Of a DNA stretch of 64,000 bases, positions 11,523-25,900 are shown one piece after another; positions within the stretch are counted from its first letter, which is position 1; each line of letters begins with the position of its first letter. The stretch spans positions 3,286,001 to 3,350,000 of the forward strand of contig NC_037599.1 of the NCBI RefSeq assembly GCF_003073045.1, in the 5' to 3' direction. The DNA comes from Pomacea canaliculata (Eukaryota > Mollusca > Gastropoda > Architaenioglossa > Ampullariidae). The notes beneath the pieces are model-generated. The model ran no database searches. It was not told the origin of the DNA and saw only the letters and a list, made by a program, of their open reading frames with translations. Made by a program: the position numbers and the translations under genes.

Positions 11523-13849
11523 TATGAGTTGCTTTCAGAGACATGAATGCATGAGTAAAGCTCCAACCAAGACAAAAAGTTTTTGAATCCTGTCATAAAA
11601 CATCATTCCACTTGGCAGCTTCTTGCCATTTGATAATGGATTATGGTGAGCCAGTCCAGCTCTAAGGTATAAAAGCACAATCCTATCTTGAAAACCAGCG
11701 AGTACCAACAGTATTCCTGGATATTTTTTGTATCACATCGAGCAGTTTTTCTGTCTTCCATATTCATTGGGTGTGAAAACAAATGTCAGTATCTTAGCAC
11801 TAGTCTCCATCAACTGTAATCAGTCTTGCCACAATTAAAAAGTACATGATGTACAATCTAAAAAAAAAACTTGCGAACATTGCATCAATAGCAGACACAG
11901 TGATGGACAACATTCCAAAAGACTACCACAGGTAACGGGCACAAATGCAGATGGCAGACCATCCCTGAAAATGGTGTGTTCTTTATGCTAATTAACACTA
12001 CGCAACTTAGTTTATTCCTTGTTACTCCTCGAGGAGCAGAGGGCCACATTCAACAACACGTATGGAAATTTACCAGATTCAAGGGAGAGGGGAACTTAAA
12101 CCCATGTCTCCCCATACTCAACAAATATCTGTAAAAATACCTTCGGACTAGAAATCATGAAAGAGGAATTCCACAAGTGTACCTTCATAACAAGCCTCAT
12201 CACTTTTCTGAAACATACTCTACAATTACACGTGCAACATTCACCAAGACTCTGCTTTACCAAGTGAGCTGAAAAAGACTACGTGTCAACACTTCTGTTA
12301 GTGTTCTAAAATTATGCATCTTGCTTGATAAGATCAATGTATACACCTTTACAAATGTTTCATGCTACATCCAAAGTTAGAGCTGTGGAACCTTGCTGAC
12401 CACATAAAACCTACGTGAAGAGAGTTTAATACGCTGTTACCCAAGCTGAAGCACATACAAAGAATTCATCTTTTCCATGCATCAGAGGTGGATGCAGCAA
12501 ATCCTTCCCACCCGAAGTATTGTCCCACCATAGCACTGGGTGAGATACACCATACACAATGAATCGTTTAGAACATTGCATTCCAGCAAATTTTTTTTTG
12601 CTGTTGCCCAACTTCCTATTATGTACAAACCATACAAAATCAGAACGCTGCTGAGGCCCACATTTTCAGTAATGATCTTTAGTTATTTATGGAAAGTGAA
12701 GACTATTTTAATAAAATGGTGTAACCTCATGATCTACAGGTGTGTGAGGGGAGGGGGGAATGGATGTATTAACACCGAGCGAACAGCTAAGGATATTTCA
12801 GGGCAAGGCAGCCAGCCCTGCATACAGATGCTACATGCAGAGAAAGAATAGCGTGCCCAAGACAAGATCTGAACCCAGGACAGCCAGCCTTCACTATATT
12901 GGTGACAGGTCCTAACTGTTGTGCCACTGGACAGTCCTAGCACTACAAGAAATTTGGTTGGGAAGCGAGGGGTGGAGAGAAATGCAACTCAAGCTCAAAG
13001 ATACACAGCAAGCACACATTGCACATTGTTTCCACTGTTTGCTCATTAAAGATGCATATATACCCCCATGGCAGCTCAGGCCCTACATCTGAAGGATTTC
13101 AACCCATGGGCAGTGCAGAAGATTGACCTAAAAGGGACCTACAGCAGAATAGAGAAAGATGGTATGACCACACTGACAATGTAGAATGCACCCAAATGTA
13201 ACCCTGAACACAGACAGTTATGTGGCTGTTTGGGAGTGGGGGAGGGAAGGTGAAGAGGACTGACACTTTCACTTCTCTGTCCAAGGGAACTAACACAGGG
13301 TGAAGGACATGGAAGGAGCCCACCTCCCTATTGTTTCACAATGCTTTATATATCTATATGCACAAAATGCATGCAGTGACTCCTACACTCTCCATCAACC
13401 AAAGGAAGTGGGTTACTTCTGTGTTCTGCACCCTGTATTAAGTGGTTCCAATCAACATCTAATCTAAGCTTTGCTCTTGTTCATTATGGAAGAATCTGTT
13501 TAGTTGAAATATATCTCTGAAATCAAATGTAAGCCCTCTCACCACAACACTTAAAGACAAAAATGGGATGCCTCCGATAGCAGGTGAATGCCTGCACATG
13601 ACTATGTCATCAAAAGGAAATGCAGCAATGCATTCAAGCTTATACCAATCCTGACTGAAGTGCCCATTCTTGTCAGAAAGTTTCTGAATACTATACTGCA
13701 TGCCGAGCTGTGACAACTGTGTTGCTCTGAAACATTATCACAATTCCTTCATGCCCAACTGCTGATGTTTTCACAGCAGCGTGTGTCAATATTTATGAAC
13801 ATTCTTCCAACAAGAGATTTCATGAGTGAAATAAGTCAAAACTTTCAAC
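11523..13849 (-). other. HBS1L 3' region
   Basis: No coding signal on either strand. It holds a SINE copy near 12.8 kb. It is 3' UTR only if the distal signal at 11517-11522 is used; a signal 20 bp past the stop codon gives a much shorter end. Confidence 0.4.
12735..12945 (-). mobile_element. tRNA-derived SINE, family A, copy 1
   Basis: On the minus strand it starts with a tRNA-like head: an A-box-like GTGGCACAACAGTTAGGA and a B-box-like GGGTTCAGATC, followed by a body shared with copies near 16.6 kb and 21.5 kb (GCATGTAGCATCTGT, then a GGGCTGGCTGCCTTG-type block). Confidence 0.75.
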
Positions 13850-13855
13850 TTTATT
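13850..13855 (-). terminator. AATAAA polyadenylation signal (proximal, HBS1L long form)
   Basis: Lies 20 bp downstream of the HBS1L TGA. Use of this site would leave an unusually short 3' UTR. Confidence 0.45.
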
Positions 13856-13874
13856 TTGCCTGATGGTACCTCCA

Positions 13875-13913
13875 TCAGCTCTGTTCATCTTTTTGGGACT
13901 TTGATTGAAGAAT
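13875..13913 (-). CDS. HBS1L: HBS1L exon 18 (C-terminal 12 residues)
   Basis: Very strong acceptor (TTTCTTTTTCTTGCAG), phase 0. It encodes [12 protein letters not shown] and TGA, so the protein ends ...V-E-E-I-L-Q, close to the V-T-E-I end of other HBS1 proteins. Confidence 0.75.
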   Translation of the reverse strand: MLQSKSQKDEQS

Positions 13914-16900
13914 CTGCAAGAAAAAGAAACACTTTAAAGGTTATAGATGACATCATCTGACACAATAAAGTCTTTCTAATGGATGTCTATCCTTCCAAAT
14001 GAAAAGAAATCTTGACAAAAATAAGACTTTTCTATGCTGTGGCTTCAAGGACAACAAAAATGTTGCATTTCACTGGCCACACATGAATCTGACCCTTTCC
14101 AGACCTTTCACCTCCCAACTTGCCTCAGTAATCTTCATCACTGCTTGTGACCCATTTATGCAACATCAACTCAAACAAACATGCTATAAGTTGGCAGCCC
14201 CCACCTCTTCCACAAGTCCAGCAGCAATGGTGTGCCCTCCTTGCCTCAGCATAAACCGTCCAAGATCCCGATAGTCAGCATACAGTTCGAGACAAAGACT
14301 TCGTTCAAACTCAATTTCTACAACTGCACTGCTATTCTTTGTCAGGCACCTGCAACAAAATATACTAAATAATGTCTAACAAGATGTCACTTTTGTTTTC
14401 AAGGAGTGGGAGAGAATATGATAGATCAAACAATCACTTGCTTGACAAAATCAAGTTACCAACACTTTTATTGATGTGCACATCCTTGGGTTTCAAAAAA
14501 AAAAAAAAAATGTGACCAGTGGCAAAACAGAGACAAAAATATGTGCCACTTTCATCTTGACACACTAGCTCCACGAGTCCTTATAGTGTCAGTGATCTTT
14601 ACTCAATACCTGTGGTGACCATTATATGGTAACAAATTTTATCTATTAGTCCATCATTTTTCACTTGTGGATAGCTTTCAAAACTACAACTGTACTAGAT
14701 CTACCCATCTACTGACAATCTATGCTTACTTAGGTTTATTTTTGATGACTTTCTCCTGTACTCTTGTTAAGCTGGGCCACCAGACGTTTGATAACAGCTG
14801 GTTCATTGATGCTCTGGTAGTGAAATACAACCTACCACAGAAACAAAACTGTCAAACTTACACAGGCATTCACTGATGCCTCGGCTGTGATATATAACCT
14901 ACAGCAAAGAAAATTATCAGACTCACATCATCATTCACTGCCTAGACTGCTGAAAGTTGTTTCTAAAAACTGAGGCTTTTAGCAAAGTGGGAGATACTTC
15001 ACTTTCTTTAGACTTACAGATTTAAAATACAAACGATACTGGTAATCTGCAGAAACTCTTAAAACTCACAGGAATCCCTCGTGTCATTGGAACTTCAAGA
15101 TTGAAGATGACAATCTTGGCACGGATACGAGTTGCAGAACGAACTGGAGCAGTTGGATCACATAAGATGCTACCTATCACAGATTGAAATATCATAAGGA
15201 CTAAGCTGAAGCAGACATTAAAATATTTTAAAAGCACCTTTGCAGTCTTACACTTCTTAATAGCTGATGGTAGCTAACATCTTGTTTGAGTTTAATTCAT
15301 GTGTCCTACTTCGTGAGCAGTTGAAATGTAAAGAATAGACAAGGCTCATGTAAAAAAAAAGGTGGGAAAAATGCACTGATTGTACTAGGAAAGACATATT
15401 TGTAACAAACAATATTAGAGGATTAATGAGGACCAATGATAAATCATGCTTCCTTTAGGTTCCACTCACCAAGGTTGACATTAATTATGTCTATTCCTGT
15501 CAATACCATAGTCACCTGGTCGCCAGCAAAGGCAATCTGTGCTGGCACTTCATCTATCATTACAGCTGCAAAATGGTTGAAACAAAAGCTTAGTTATCGC
15601 AGGAAAAAACCTGTCAATGCAGTCTTACATGGTACCATGCAGTCTTACAAAAATCCCATTACATTGAGGTCTGTGAAATAACCCACTAGTCTAAAACAAG
15701 AACTGTTTGTACTTATCTTAAATGCAAAATAAAACCAACCTCAAAGTGATGGTAAGAGGATAAATGTAATATCAGTTGCTGAGCTAAAGCATGCAAACAA
15801 ATATTCTCAACCAATTCTAAATCTGTGAAGCAGATGAAGACCCTTTTCCCCAATGTTAATGAACAGAGAGCACTGATAAGCCTCTCATAAGCTTTTCTCT
15901 TTCATGATCCCCACCCACCCCTTGCCCTGTTTCTTTCTCTCTCACTCTACCTGCATGCACAAAAACAAGAGTAAATTCACTTTCTTCAGGACTTACCAGA
16001 TGACATGACCATTGGGGATAAAGGGTTGCACTAGCTCTTTAACCATCAAAAAGTTGTCTCCTTGACAGTGAATTAGTATGTGCCAGGCGTGCAAAGCACT
16101 CCACTTGTCTGCTGAGCAGCTGCCCTCTTACAATGTAAAAGGCCAAATGCAAGGTCATCATACCAGTTTGTTTGTTTGGGTTTTTGTTTTTTTTTACCAA
16201 TATTCTACCTAAACAGTGGAGAGGTTGTGAGGGCCTTGGTGTCATGTCATCTGGTAAGTCTTGAAGAAAGAGAATTTACTCTCAAAATTGTATTTCTTCT
16301 CTGACTGTACCAGATGACATGACCATAAGAAAAAATAAAGATCAGACTGAGGGAAGAAAATAAATAACCACCTGAGGAGGTAGGAAGTATCCTGCTGATC
16401 AGCTGCAACAGTGTTACAGAAAAAAAAAGGAAACCAAAAGAACAACAGCCGATTGTGGACAAGACGTTACAACGGAAGGTAAGGCCCTAGTGCCTAAGGT
16501 AATGCCAAAACATCCTGGGCGCACACAAAAAGCAACCAAGATACCTGAGGAGGGGCGGGAGGGGGAAGGGATATGTCACAGCAAGGCACCCAGCCTCTGT
16601 AAACAGATGCCACATGCAAGGCAAAGAACAGCATGCCCGAGATGAGAGCTAAACCCAACACAGCCAACCTTCACTGTATTGTTGACAGGCACCAACCTTT
16701 GCGCCACCATACCACTCGAGAAACCTGAGGAGGAGAACCAGGCATCAAAAACACAACTAAAAACAGAGTGACCAAGGCTCAGAGGCCAAAAGCATTGTGC
16801 ACGTGTTTCCCACCAACCATAAACTTCAGGAACTACAGGACCATCCAAACTAACTTTTCCAGTCTACTAAATGGAGCCAAGACCAAGTCTAATGGGTTTT

Positions 16901-19900
16901 GGAGTAATAATCATCAAGCCCAGGCCAGGTTCCATGTAATGAGAAAAGAACAAGTAGCAGGTATGTTCTCCAGATTACCTGAACCAACATCCTACAGGCT
17001 AAGCTGTTAGAAAAGATAACTGCATTGCTCTATAAGGTAAAACACTGAAGGCAGCCAGTTTACCAATAATGGTCCCCCCCCACACCAAAAGCATGACATT
17101 CCAACGTAGAGCACTTGTGGATCTGTCCACTAAAGAAAGATGCTAAGGTCTTTCATACAGATCACTGACTCAGAAGAAAGGGAGGAGCAAGTGAACACCC
17201 CTACTTATTATGCTGGCATCCATGTCAAGGATGAACATTGTAGATTCCTCTTGCAAGATCCACTCTGTTCAGCTAGGTCAAGTTCATCCCACAACATGTA
17301 AGGTGACTGGTACTAGGTACTCTAGAGAACTATTGCCTGTCACCAGACAAGAAGTAACGTGTAATGTTCACATCCATTTAAAAACCTCAGTGACACAAAC
17401 TCCAAACAGAAACAGGACTGCTCATGACCCATGACTTGTGGGTAAGAAAAAGAAAACCTTGTCTTATCTGCAGCCTATAGTACCTTGCCCCATGACTTAG
17501 ATCCCACATGAGGTGGCTCTTCATGCCACACTTGCAATGCATCCAATGCTGCTCCGACCAAAAGGTACTGACGTCACATGGCTAAGAATATGCTGAGCAC
17601 TCTGAATACAGTGGAGGAGTGTTGTCTGAAGACTTGTAGCCATAGCACAGCTGGAACCAAGGCAGTGTGTCTGGCAGCCGACTAGCACAAAAATCATGAC
17701 AACATGTACAGAAATTTTCTGGCACACCCAACACAGGCTGTCAAGGGCAAGTCTTTTCTCAAGGAAAAAGAAGTCCGAAGTCACAAGAATTCCAACAAAT
17801 TGCAGAACTCTCTGTAGCAGTAAAAACCATAGCACAAGCAACACAAGTCCGGTGTCACAAGCATTTCGCTGGTGCACCTGGTGACTGACAAACACACATC
17901 TTTTCTCAAGGAAAAACGGTCCAGTGTCAAGTATTCTGTTGAAAAATGCATGTAATGTTACGATCTAAAACACTGGCAATACTTCTGGAAAAAACACAAA
18001 TCTTTTCTCAAGAAAAAGAAATCTGTCACAAAAAAAAAAAAACGAAAGCTCTGTAGAGAGTAAATGCGTACAGGTGGTATCACTTGACAAAAGCACAAGT
18101 TTTCAGCACAAAGTGAGGGTTGCACATGGTAAGAGCAAAGGCTAGTGAACACCACAGTAATCATAAAAAAACTGGTGTGTTGGCCTTGCGTTTGGCCTTT
18201 TATGCTGTTAGAGGGCAGATTGCTTACCTGACTAATGGAGTGCTATGCACACGTGGCACGTACTAGCTCACTGTCAGGGAGACATCTTTTTGATGGTTAA
18301 AGAGCTAGTGTAACTCTCCTATGGTCAGCATCTGGTACAGTCAAAAAAGAAACATACTTTTGATGCCGGCCAAGCTGCCAGCTGGCATCACCAGCACTTT
18401 GTCACCAGGCCTGATGTAACCCGCACTGATGCGGCCAGCAATGCTGAATCCCCCAGTACTTCCCTTAAAAATGTCGGACACGCTGTAGCGGAATGGCTTG
18501 TCCACTGGCCTCTCCATATTCTTGAACTGGTCTTATGAACAAGAAATAAAGAAAATTTCTAGCACTGTGATAAAGCCATAGCATCAGTAGCACAACTAAG
18601 AGAGGGGTGTATGTGTGTGTTTGTGCATGTGCAATGTGTTCGCACATATATGAGACAGGCAGAGCCCACTGATTTTCAAGTCGTAAGTACTCTAACCAGT
18701 TAAAATCAGGTCTAAGTTTGCCTTGTATAAAGCTTCTGCAGGCAAAGGCTGAAAAAACAGCCACAAAATTCTCATGCATGCTGTTTAAAGTAATTTTCAG
18801 AAGCAAACAAAACTGGATATACCTATCTGCTGTACCAATGTACAGCCCTTATACCAAGCAGTAAGTTTTGGATCCTCAGCTGGCTTTGCCAAGTTTTCCC
18901 CTGCCAGACCACTACATGGGATGAAGGAGATGTCAGCCTCTTTGAAACCCACTTGCTTCAGGTACTGGCGCAGTTTCTTCACAATCTCATCATATCGCAA
19001 CTGATCCCAATCCACAGTGTCCATTTTATTGACTGCAACAATCATCTGGCTAACACCTATAAGAAAAAAAAAAGAAGTGCAACAAACAAAAAAAAACTGC
19101 TGTCAGTTCTTCATGACATGTTCACTAAATTTACAATTACTTGAAGTTGCTACCACCAGAACCATACAAAGATGCAATCCATGGATGAATACCAGATACA
19201 CACAGCATTTGTAATGACCTGCACAGACAATTACAATGATAACTTCCTTTATTCCTCTCGATGTTGAGGGAGTTTGTGGGGATGGGGTTGAGGAATCAAG
19301 TAAAAGATACAGTGCCTGTACTTCATTAAAATTACAAGATACATTAATTTGTTATTATCAATATCAGTATTTTGCAAGTTATTTGTTCTCCCTAATCTAC
19401 AGTGCTTTGTACAGAAAGTAGGAATCATTTTGGATTAATTTTAGACAGTTACTTGCAAATAAAATGGATAATCGAAACTGAGAAGGATAATTCTAGATCT
19501 TATTAGTAATATACTAATTACTAATGTAATTTTTTTATTCGTAAACCTTTGTATTTTGGACACACAAAGACAAAATGTAATTCAGTCTCTTCACAACTGC
19601 AATGGGGGCATTTCAACAAGGCAGTGACAACGCTGCTGTAACACTGCTTGTGGCAGTTTATGTTTGCAACTCCTAGCCTAAACTTGTTAGTGAGTTTCTA
19701 ATATCAATATGTTTAATGTTAATTGAGTACTTAGCACTAAAGAAGACTTAAATGAGCTGTAGAATAAAAATCGATCACTACTAGATATTTTGCTACGCCA
19801 GTTTTGCTCAAAACAGTCTATAAGTTTCTGCTTAAATTCTCTTAAGAACTGCTTAATATTGCCCACCCCTGACATTCCCAAATCCAAACCCATATTGATA

Positions 19901-22900
19901 AAGTGCTAACATAATGTTGTTAACTCGTGCATATTTAGCAACATATTTAATAACTTTTTTTGGAAATCTATTGGAGGGCAAATTTACAACGTTCATCCAG
20001 TATGCAATATATCTCACATAAGCATTTATAAACAATGGGTGTCTACCACATTCACCTGTACAGAAAACATACCCAGTGATCTAGCCAGCAAAGCATGTTC
20101 ACGAGTCTGGCCTCCTAATTCAAAGCCCGTTTCAAACTCTCCACGAGTAGCATTGATGACAAGAATGGCAACATCCGCCTGGGCTGCCCCTGTTGATCAC
20201 AGCAGATTGTAACAATTCAGCATAAAATAATCTCCCCACTGTACAGAGGAAGTCACTGCGCCGTTTTTTCATTTTTTTCAGGGGGGTATTTTTTTGTGTG
20301 TGCTGATTCCCATCTCTATTGTAACATTAGCATGCATACATTTGATCATGCAATTGTCAGGGTCCTCTGTGAAGCCCCACTTCCCACCTGCCTCCTTCCA
20401 GTTGTTACTTCACCTCTTCATCCACTCTTCTTCCTGCCCCACTCTCCCAGCCTCTTCTTTTTCTTAATCTGTTCTAACTTCAACAACTGTTGTTTAAACA
20501 TTTCAACTCTGGCCACTGACCTTTGGTCACTGCCTGGGGCAACTATTATGCAGATGTATAAGAGTTTTCAATCTACAGTTCAGGCAAACTTGCTTTTTTA
20601 CTCTTATCGTAAAAAATTAATTTAAAACTCCATAATAAACACAGCTGGTTTATGACAGTTGCTGCTGTCACCTGTAATCATGTTAGGAATGAAATCTTTG
20701 TGGCCTGGAGCATCCAGCAAAGTGACCATCTTCTTTTCTGTGACAAAGCTCGTCTGTGCTACATCCATAGTAACACCTCTGCTCCTGCAAAGAAAAATAA
20801 AAGCTTGGTATTGAATGAATTGTAGCAGAACAGAATTTTTTTAATTTTGTGAGCCTTAAATCAAGTGAAGTGGAGCAGACTTTATTCTGCTATTTATTAA
20901 TTTTTGTGATAGATTCACTCTGTATACTACCTACTTACTAGTTTAAGAGTGAATCCCGTCAATAACATAAAGACATGATACAATGCAGGAAGACTTCGAA
21001 CAAATGTTTGCTGAAGAAATGAAAAAAATGGTGGTGCAGACGCTTTAATTTACTGGTTAGAGAAGAGGTAAGTAGACAGTGTGATCACCTCTCTTCCTCA
21101 GTTTCGTCAAGCACCCATGCAAATGCGAAGGAGCTCTTGCCCAGCTTGCGTGACTCTTGCTCATACTTGTGCATGGTACGCTGCTGGACCGAGCCCAGCT
21201 GATACAGAAGATGTCCCATCAGTGTGCTCTTCCCTGCATCCACATGCCCTGTAAAAGACAAGTGTTTCCTGGGTAAAGATCATCCTTTTTTTTCGTCGTG
21301 GGTGAAGGAAAATGCTTGGTAGAACAGGACAAGGGGATTGTAAGATGTTCATTGTGAAGATGTTGGCTCCTGCTACATTTGCCGTCGTACCCTACCCCCC
21401 TTCTTGCTCATTATTTTCCCTTTCTTTTAAGGGGTGGCAAGGTGGCCACCAATGAAGGTTGGTTGTACTGGGTTCAGCTCTCATCTGTTCTCTGCATGTT
21501 GCATTTGTTTACAGGGCTGGCTACCCTTGCCATGACATAGCCTTAGTTGCTAGCTCAGCGTAAAACATCAATTCCCCACTCCCCTTTCTTTCGCTTTCCA
21601 ATGTCCATGTAGTTAACTGTGCAAGGGCTGTGTCTTGTGATTGTACATCTTTTTAGGTGATCGTAAGCTTTCATAGTGAAGATGGTGTCTTGGTGTAAAT
21701 GAACCTGATCAGAAATAAGAAGAAAACTTACCAATGACCACTAAGTTGATAAGGTCTTTGTCCCCTTGGCGCTTTGCATACTCTGCTTTGGCATCAATTC
21801 TGTCAGTTTTAGATCTGTACAGCATAAAGTATGTCAGGCTGTGAATTTTCACTGCTGATGCTATCACTAAATAATCAACTGTTTTTAAATGACACCATAT
21901 AAATCAATTAGTCAATCCTTTTGTGAGCCAGAGAAAAGCCCTGTCTATTCAGAAAGGATCTCTCACCAGAAGTGATTGCGCTGATTATGAAGCCAATAAA
22001 CCCTAAGTAAAAGAACAAGTAAAAACAATTCTGCTACAAACTGGCAAAGATCAATACGCTTTACAATATAGTAACTACTAAACAAAAAGCAATGCAGGTG
22101 TGGCCATTGCCTTAGATTCATCTTCTCTGACCAGAATTAGCTTGTCAAACGTGTATGCAGCTGGTAGTCTTTAAATATTCATTAAATTTCCACTAACATT
22201 CAATATTCAAGTTACCTGGAGGCAGACTTTGGAATGCCAATGGGATGATCCAATTTGTGAGGAGTCGATGGTCGTGACGAAGAGGAAGAGCTGATGGCTG
22301 CCAAAGCAGGGTTTTTGTCTTTGTCCAGTGTTGTCTCTACAGTCAGGGCTGCCACTTCTTCATTCAAACCCTCCACTGAGATAGCATCACTCACACCAAC
22401 AGTTCCAGCATCAGAAGGTGGCTTCTCTACAAAACTGTTGTTAGTGTCAAAGCCCTTCTGTGCTTCTTTTTTTGTAGATGCAGTTATCACAGTCGGGCCA
22501 TTTTGACCAGATGATTCAAAAGCACCTTTGGACTGTTTTGTTTGTGTAGATATATCTTCCCTCACTCCATCTACACCTACATAGAAATAAACAAACATGC
22601 CATTAAAAATTCTTATAGCAAGTATGTGTTTTTGAAATGTCACTTACCAACTGTGAACACACTTCACCTCACTGTTCATGGCACTTTGAAATAATACATA
22701 ACAATCTATGTAATGGCCACATAAATTTCAAAAAGAATCTCTTACAGTTATAGTGGACTAATCCTAATCCTTTTTATGAATCCTGGGGCCAGTTGAACAA
22801 TACATTTTGAATTTTTAACATATTTAGATTTTAAATGTACTTAAAAGAGTTTTAAAGAAAGCCTCTAAACAGGGTACATAACACAATTTTAGAACATTTT

Positions 22901-25900
22901 AAACTAAAATTGCTTTAAATACAATGAAAGTTTTTAAAATGGACTTCCACTTCTGTCAGCAAATGTTAGTGTAAGAAAATGATGTCTCCCTTGAGAAATC
23001 AGCCACTGGATAATTTTTCATATATAGTGGGAGCAGGGTTACTGAATGGATTGTTTACTGGTCAAACTCAATAACAAGAGTTAAAAAAAATATCCACACA
23101 CAAACAAAAGTTAGAATAATGCTGATGCTCCTGTTGACACAGTCTATTATTCCCTCATCCACCCACAACAATAAATCAATCTCTTAGTCCATCATCCACA
23201 AATGATAATAAATCTCTACAATAATTCTGTGCATCTGTACCTGAACAGGTATGCACATGCACTCTCATCTCTGCAGTTTTTACCAGCCAGAACTTCTGTA
23301 AAGAATAACGTTGCTCCATCCCACCATTTTACTAAGGGGCACAGGCATAAATGCAATGTTAAATCATTTATCCATAAGACCAGACATCTATGCACCCCTG
23401 AGCATATGTGCCCACTGTATTTCCCATCTGACTGGATGCACTAGAGAGCAGTTTGCCTACTGTCCAGTCTTTTCGCTGTTTAAAATATTCTCCACATGAC
23501 AAAGCAAACTTTCCGGTTGTTTATGCTAAGCCAATCTGCCTGCCACAATTTGCAGAATAAGGAGACAAACTTATGTTAACAACAGCTGACAGTGAGAACT
23601 CATCCTGCTGAAATATGTATCAAAATAAGTCAAAAGTTCACCATAACTTTAACCGTCTTTTATCCCAAAATTCATTCATCTCTTGACTGGTACCAGCTGA
23701 CAAATGGTTAGGCTGGTTCAATGGTATCCATCATGGGGAAGAGAAAACAACAAGCAGTGGCTATGAAGGCTCACCACTAAGTTAGTGCAGTGGTTAAAAC
23801 ACTTGCTTGTCACCACTGCAGTGAGAAACTCAGGGTTCAGATCTTGTCTCAGGACACTGTACTTGACACCTGTCCACAGGGTCGGGGGTTTTCTCCAGGT
23901 ATTCCAGTTTCCTCCTCCTCCCTTTACCCCATAGTGCAAAATCACCACAAGATGGAAGTACTTTCCTTCTAAATAAACCATCATCACTAAGGCCTGACTT
24001 GTGTGGCTATACACAAGTCTTGCATGGTATGATCAGACCATGTCATTTTTTTTCTGTTTACCTCTGCGTTGCCCACGTTCCATGGTCCCCTTGATGAGGG
24101 TTAATGGGCAAACTAGACCAGTTGCACCACTCTCTTGTTACCTCTTCTTGGTGGCCCACAAGCTTCATACAAATTGTTGAGTTTTGCATTTCAATTGCAG
24201 ATTCAAAGTAGTTTTCCTAGGCACTTGTTCTCTAATGCCTGGTTTCTCTTCTCTGAATCGGATGCACAGTTCACATATGTACAGATCAATGGGTCTACAA
24301 AGGATGTAGCAAATTTGATGTTAATGTGCCACATCCTGATCCCTGTGGCTGTTGCAATCCTTATGCAAATGTCATTTGCTTGCAACTGCCATCCTTGAGA
24401 TGTATTGGGTAGACTGGAGGAATACTCCTATTGTGGGAACTTGTGATTCCTTCTCAGCACTGCTCTCATATTTTTGGTCATCTCCCACCCAACTTATATG
24501 AGTACTTCAAAAAAGCTATCTGCATGCAACAAGCCAAATCTGGTGAGGGTAGTTATTTGGCCTGATTGTACTCCCACCCTCTAGCCCTACTGCTTTGTAA
24601 GTAATCTCAGGAAAAAAATGAAGGTAAGGGAGTAAACCCCTACAGCAAATTATTATGCTGTCTCGGCATCACTGGATGAAGCACAAAGAAAAAATTTGCT
24701 AGGGATCAGACCCCATGTGTTCAATATCAATGCAAGCCAACAGTTGAAGGACATCAGCTATGGTCTCACCAGGAGAAGAGAAGGGAGCCACCAAGTGTAA
24801 AGGCCCAGAGAAAGGACTATTGACAGACCAGATCCCACAGAAGAAACTTCGTGGCGAATTGGTCATGGCTCAAATAAAAAGCAACTGCACACCCCATCAG
24901 CAAGCTCCAGTGTAGGGACAATAAAAGCTGCTATTGGAGTCAAACTACCTACAAAGTTAAGAGAAGGCACTCCTGTCGGTATGTAGTATGTTCACATATT
25001 ACACCATTGTGTTAAGATGAAAGAATGCACCCATGAGCTAAAACCACTGGGATACTGAGGGACTGGCACAGATCAAATGGCCAGAATTCAGGGACACAAC
25101 AGCAGACAAAAGTACAGTTGGGAGGAAACTAAACACAAACATTCAAAAATACACAGTTGGCAATAAACGGTGTGTCTTTTGCACCACGTTCATAATTAAG
25201 TTCTTTAGGAGCACCATCAACAGGAAATACAGAGCAAAATTTATTTAATGATCTGGCTTTAAGCTCTTTGACATTCTGTGCCAAATTATCTACTTAGAAT
25301 AAAAATTGGACCAAAAGGAAAACAAGGGCTACAGTAAATGCGTTCTATTTTCAAAGGTAACAATTTAATTTAGTCTTGTCTTTCAACTTATGAGAAATTG
25401 AGAGACTAACAGAAAGGAAAAGACTGATTTAGAAAACAAAAGCACACACATTTTTGAAGCTCTGTAAAATTTATTACCAAAGTATCAAAAATTAAGTTAT
25501 ACAACCTGTCAACAAATAACAACTCTGCAAACTTTCTGATTTTAAAGAAAGGGAAAGTTCAACTTAATAGTGAATTTTGATTACATAAATGTAAATAATC
25601 TCGGTTACTGCAATGAATATCAGTGACAGCTTAAAAAGTACAAAAGCAGATTCATGTCACATGGTTGACAACACAAAACATTATATATAAACAAGTAAAT
25701 ACGGCTTATTTTAACAGCGCACTGAGCTTGCCTTCACACAGGGAAATGAGCTCTACAAATTCAATTGACACTACAAATGTGGAACAATATTATTTACATG
25801 ATTTTAGACTGCATACACGACAGGGGGCAGCAGAAACTGCTGTATTAAGAAAAAATAACGCTGCCAATCATAAAACTATGAAACACAATAATTTAAGAAC

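Noticed and set aside
17568-17590. CRE word TGACGTCA as a promoter element
   Set aside because: It lies inside the transposon composite in an intron with no nearby gene start.
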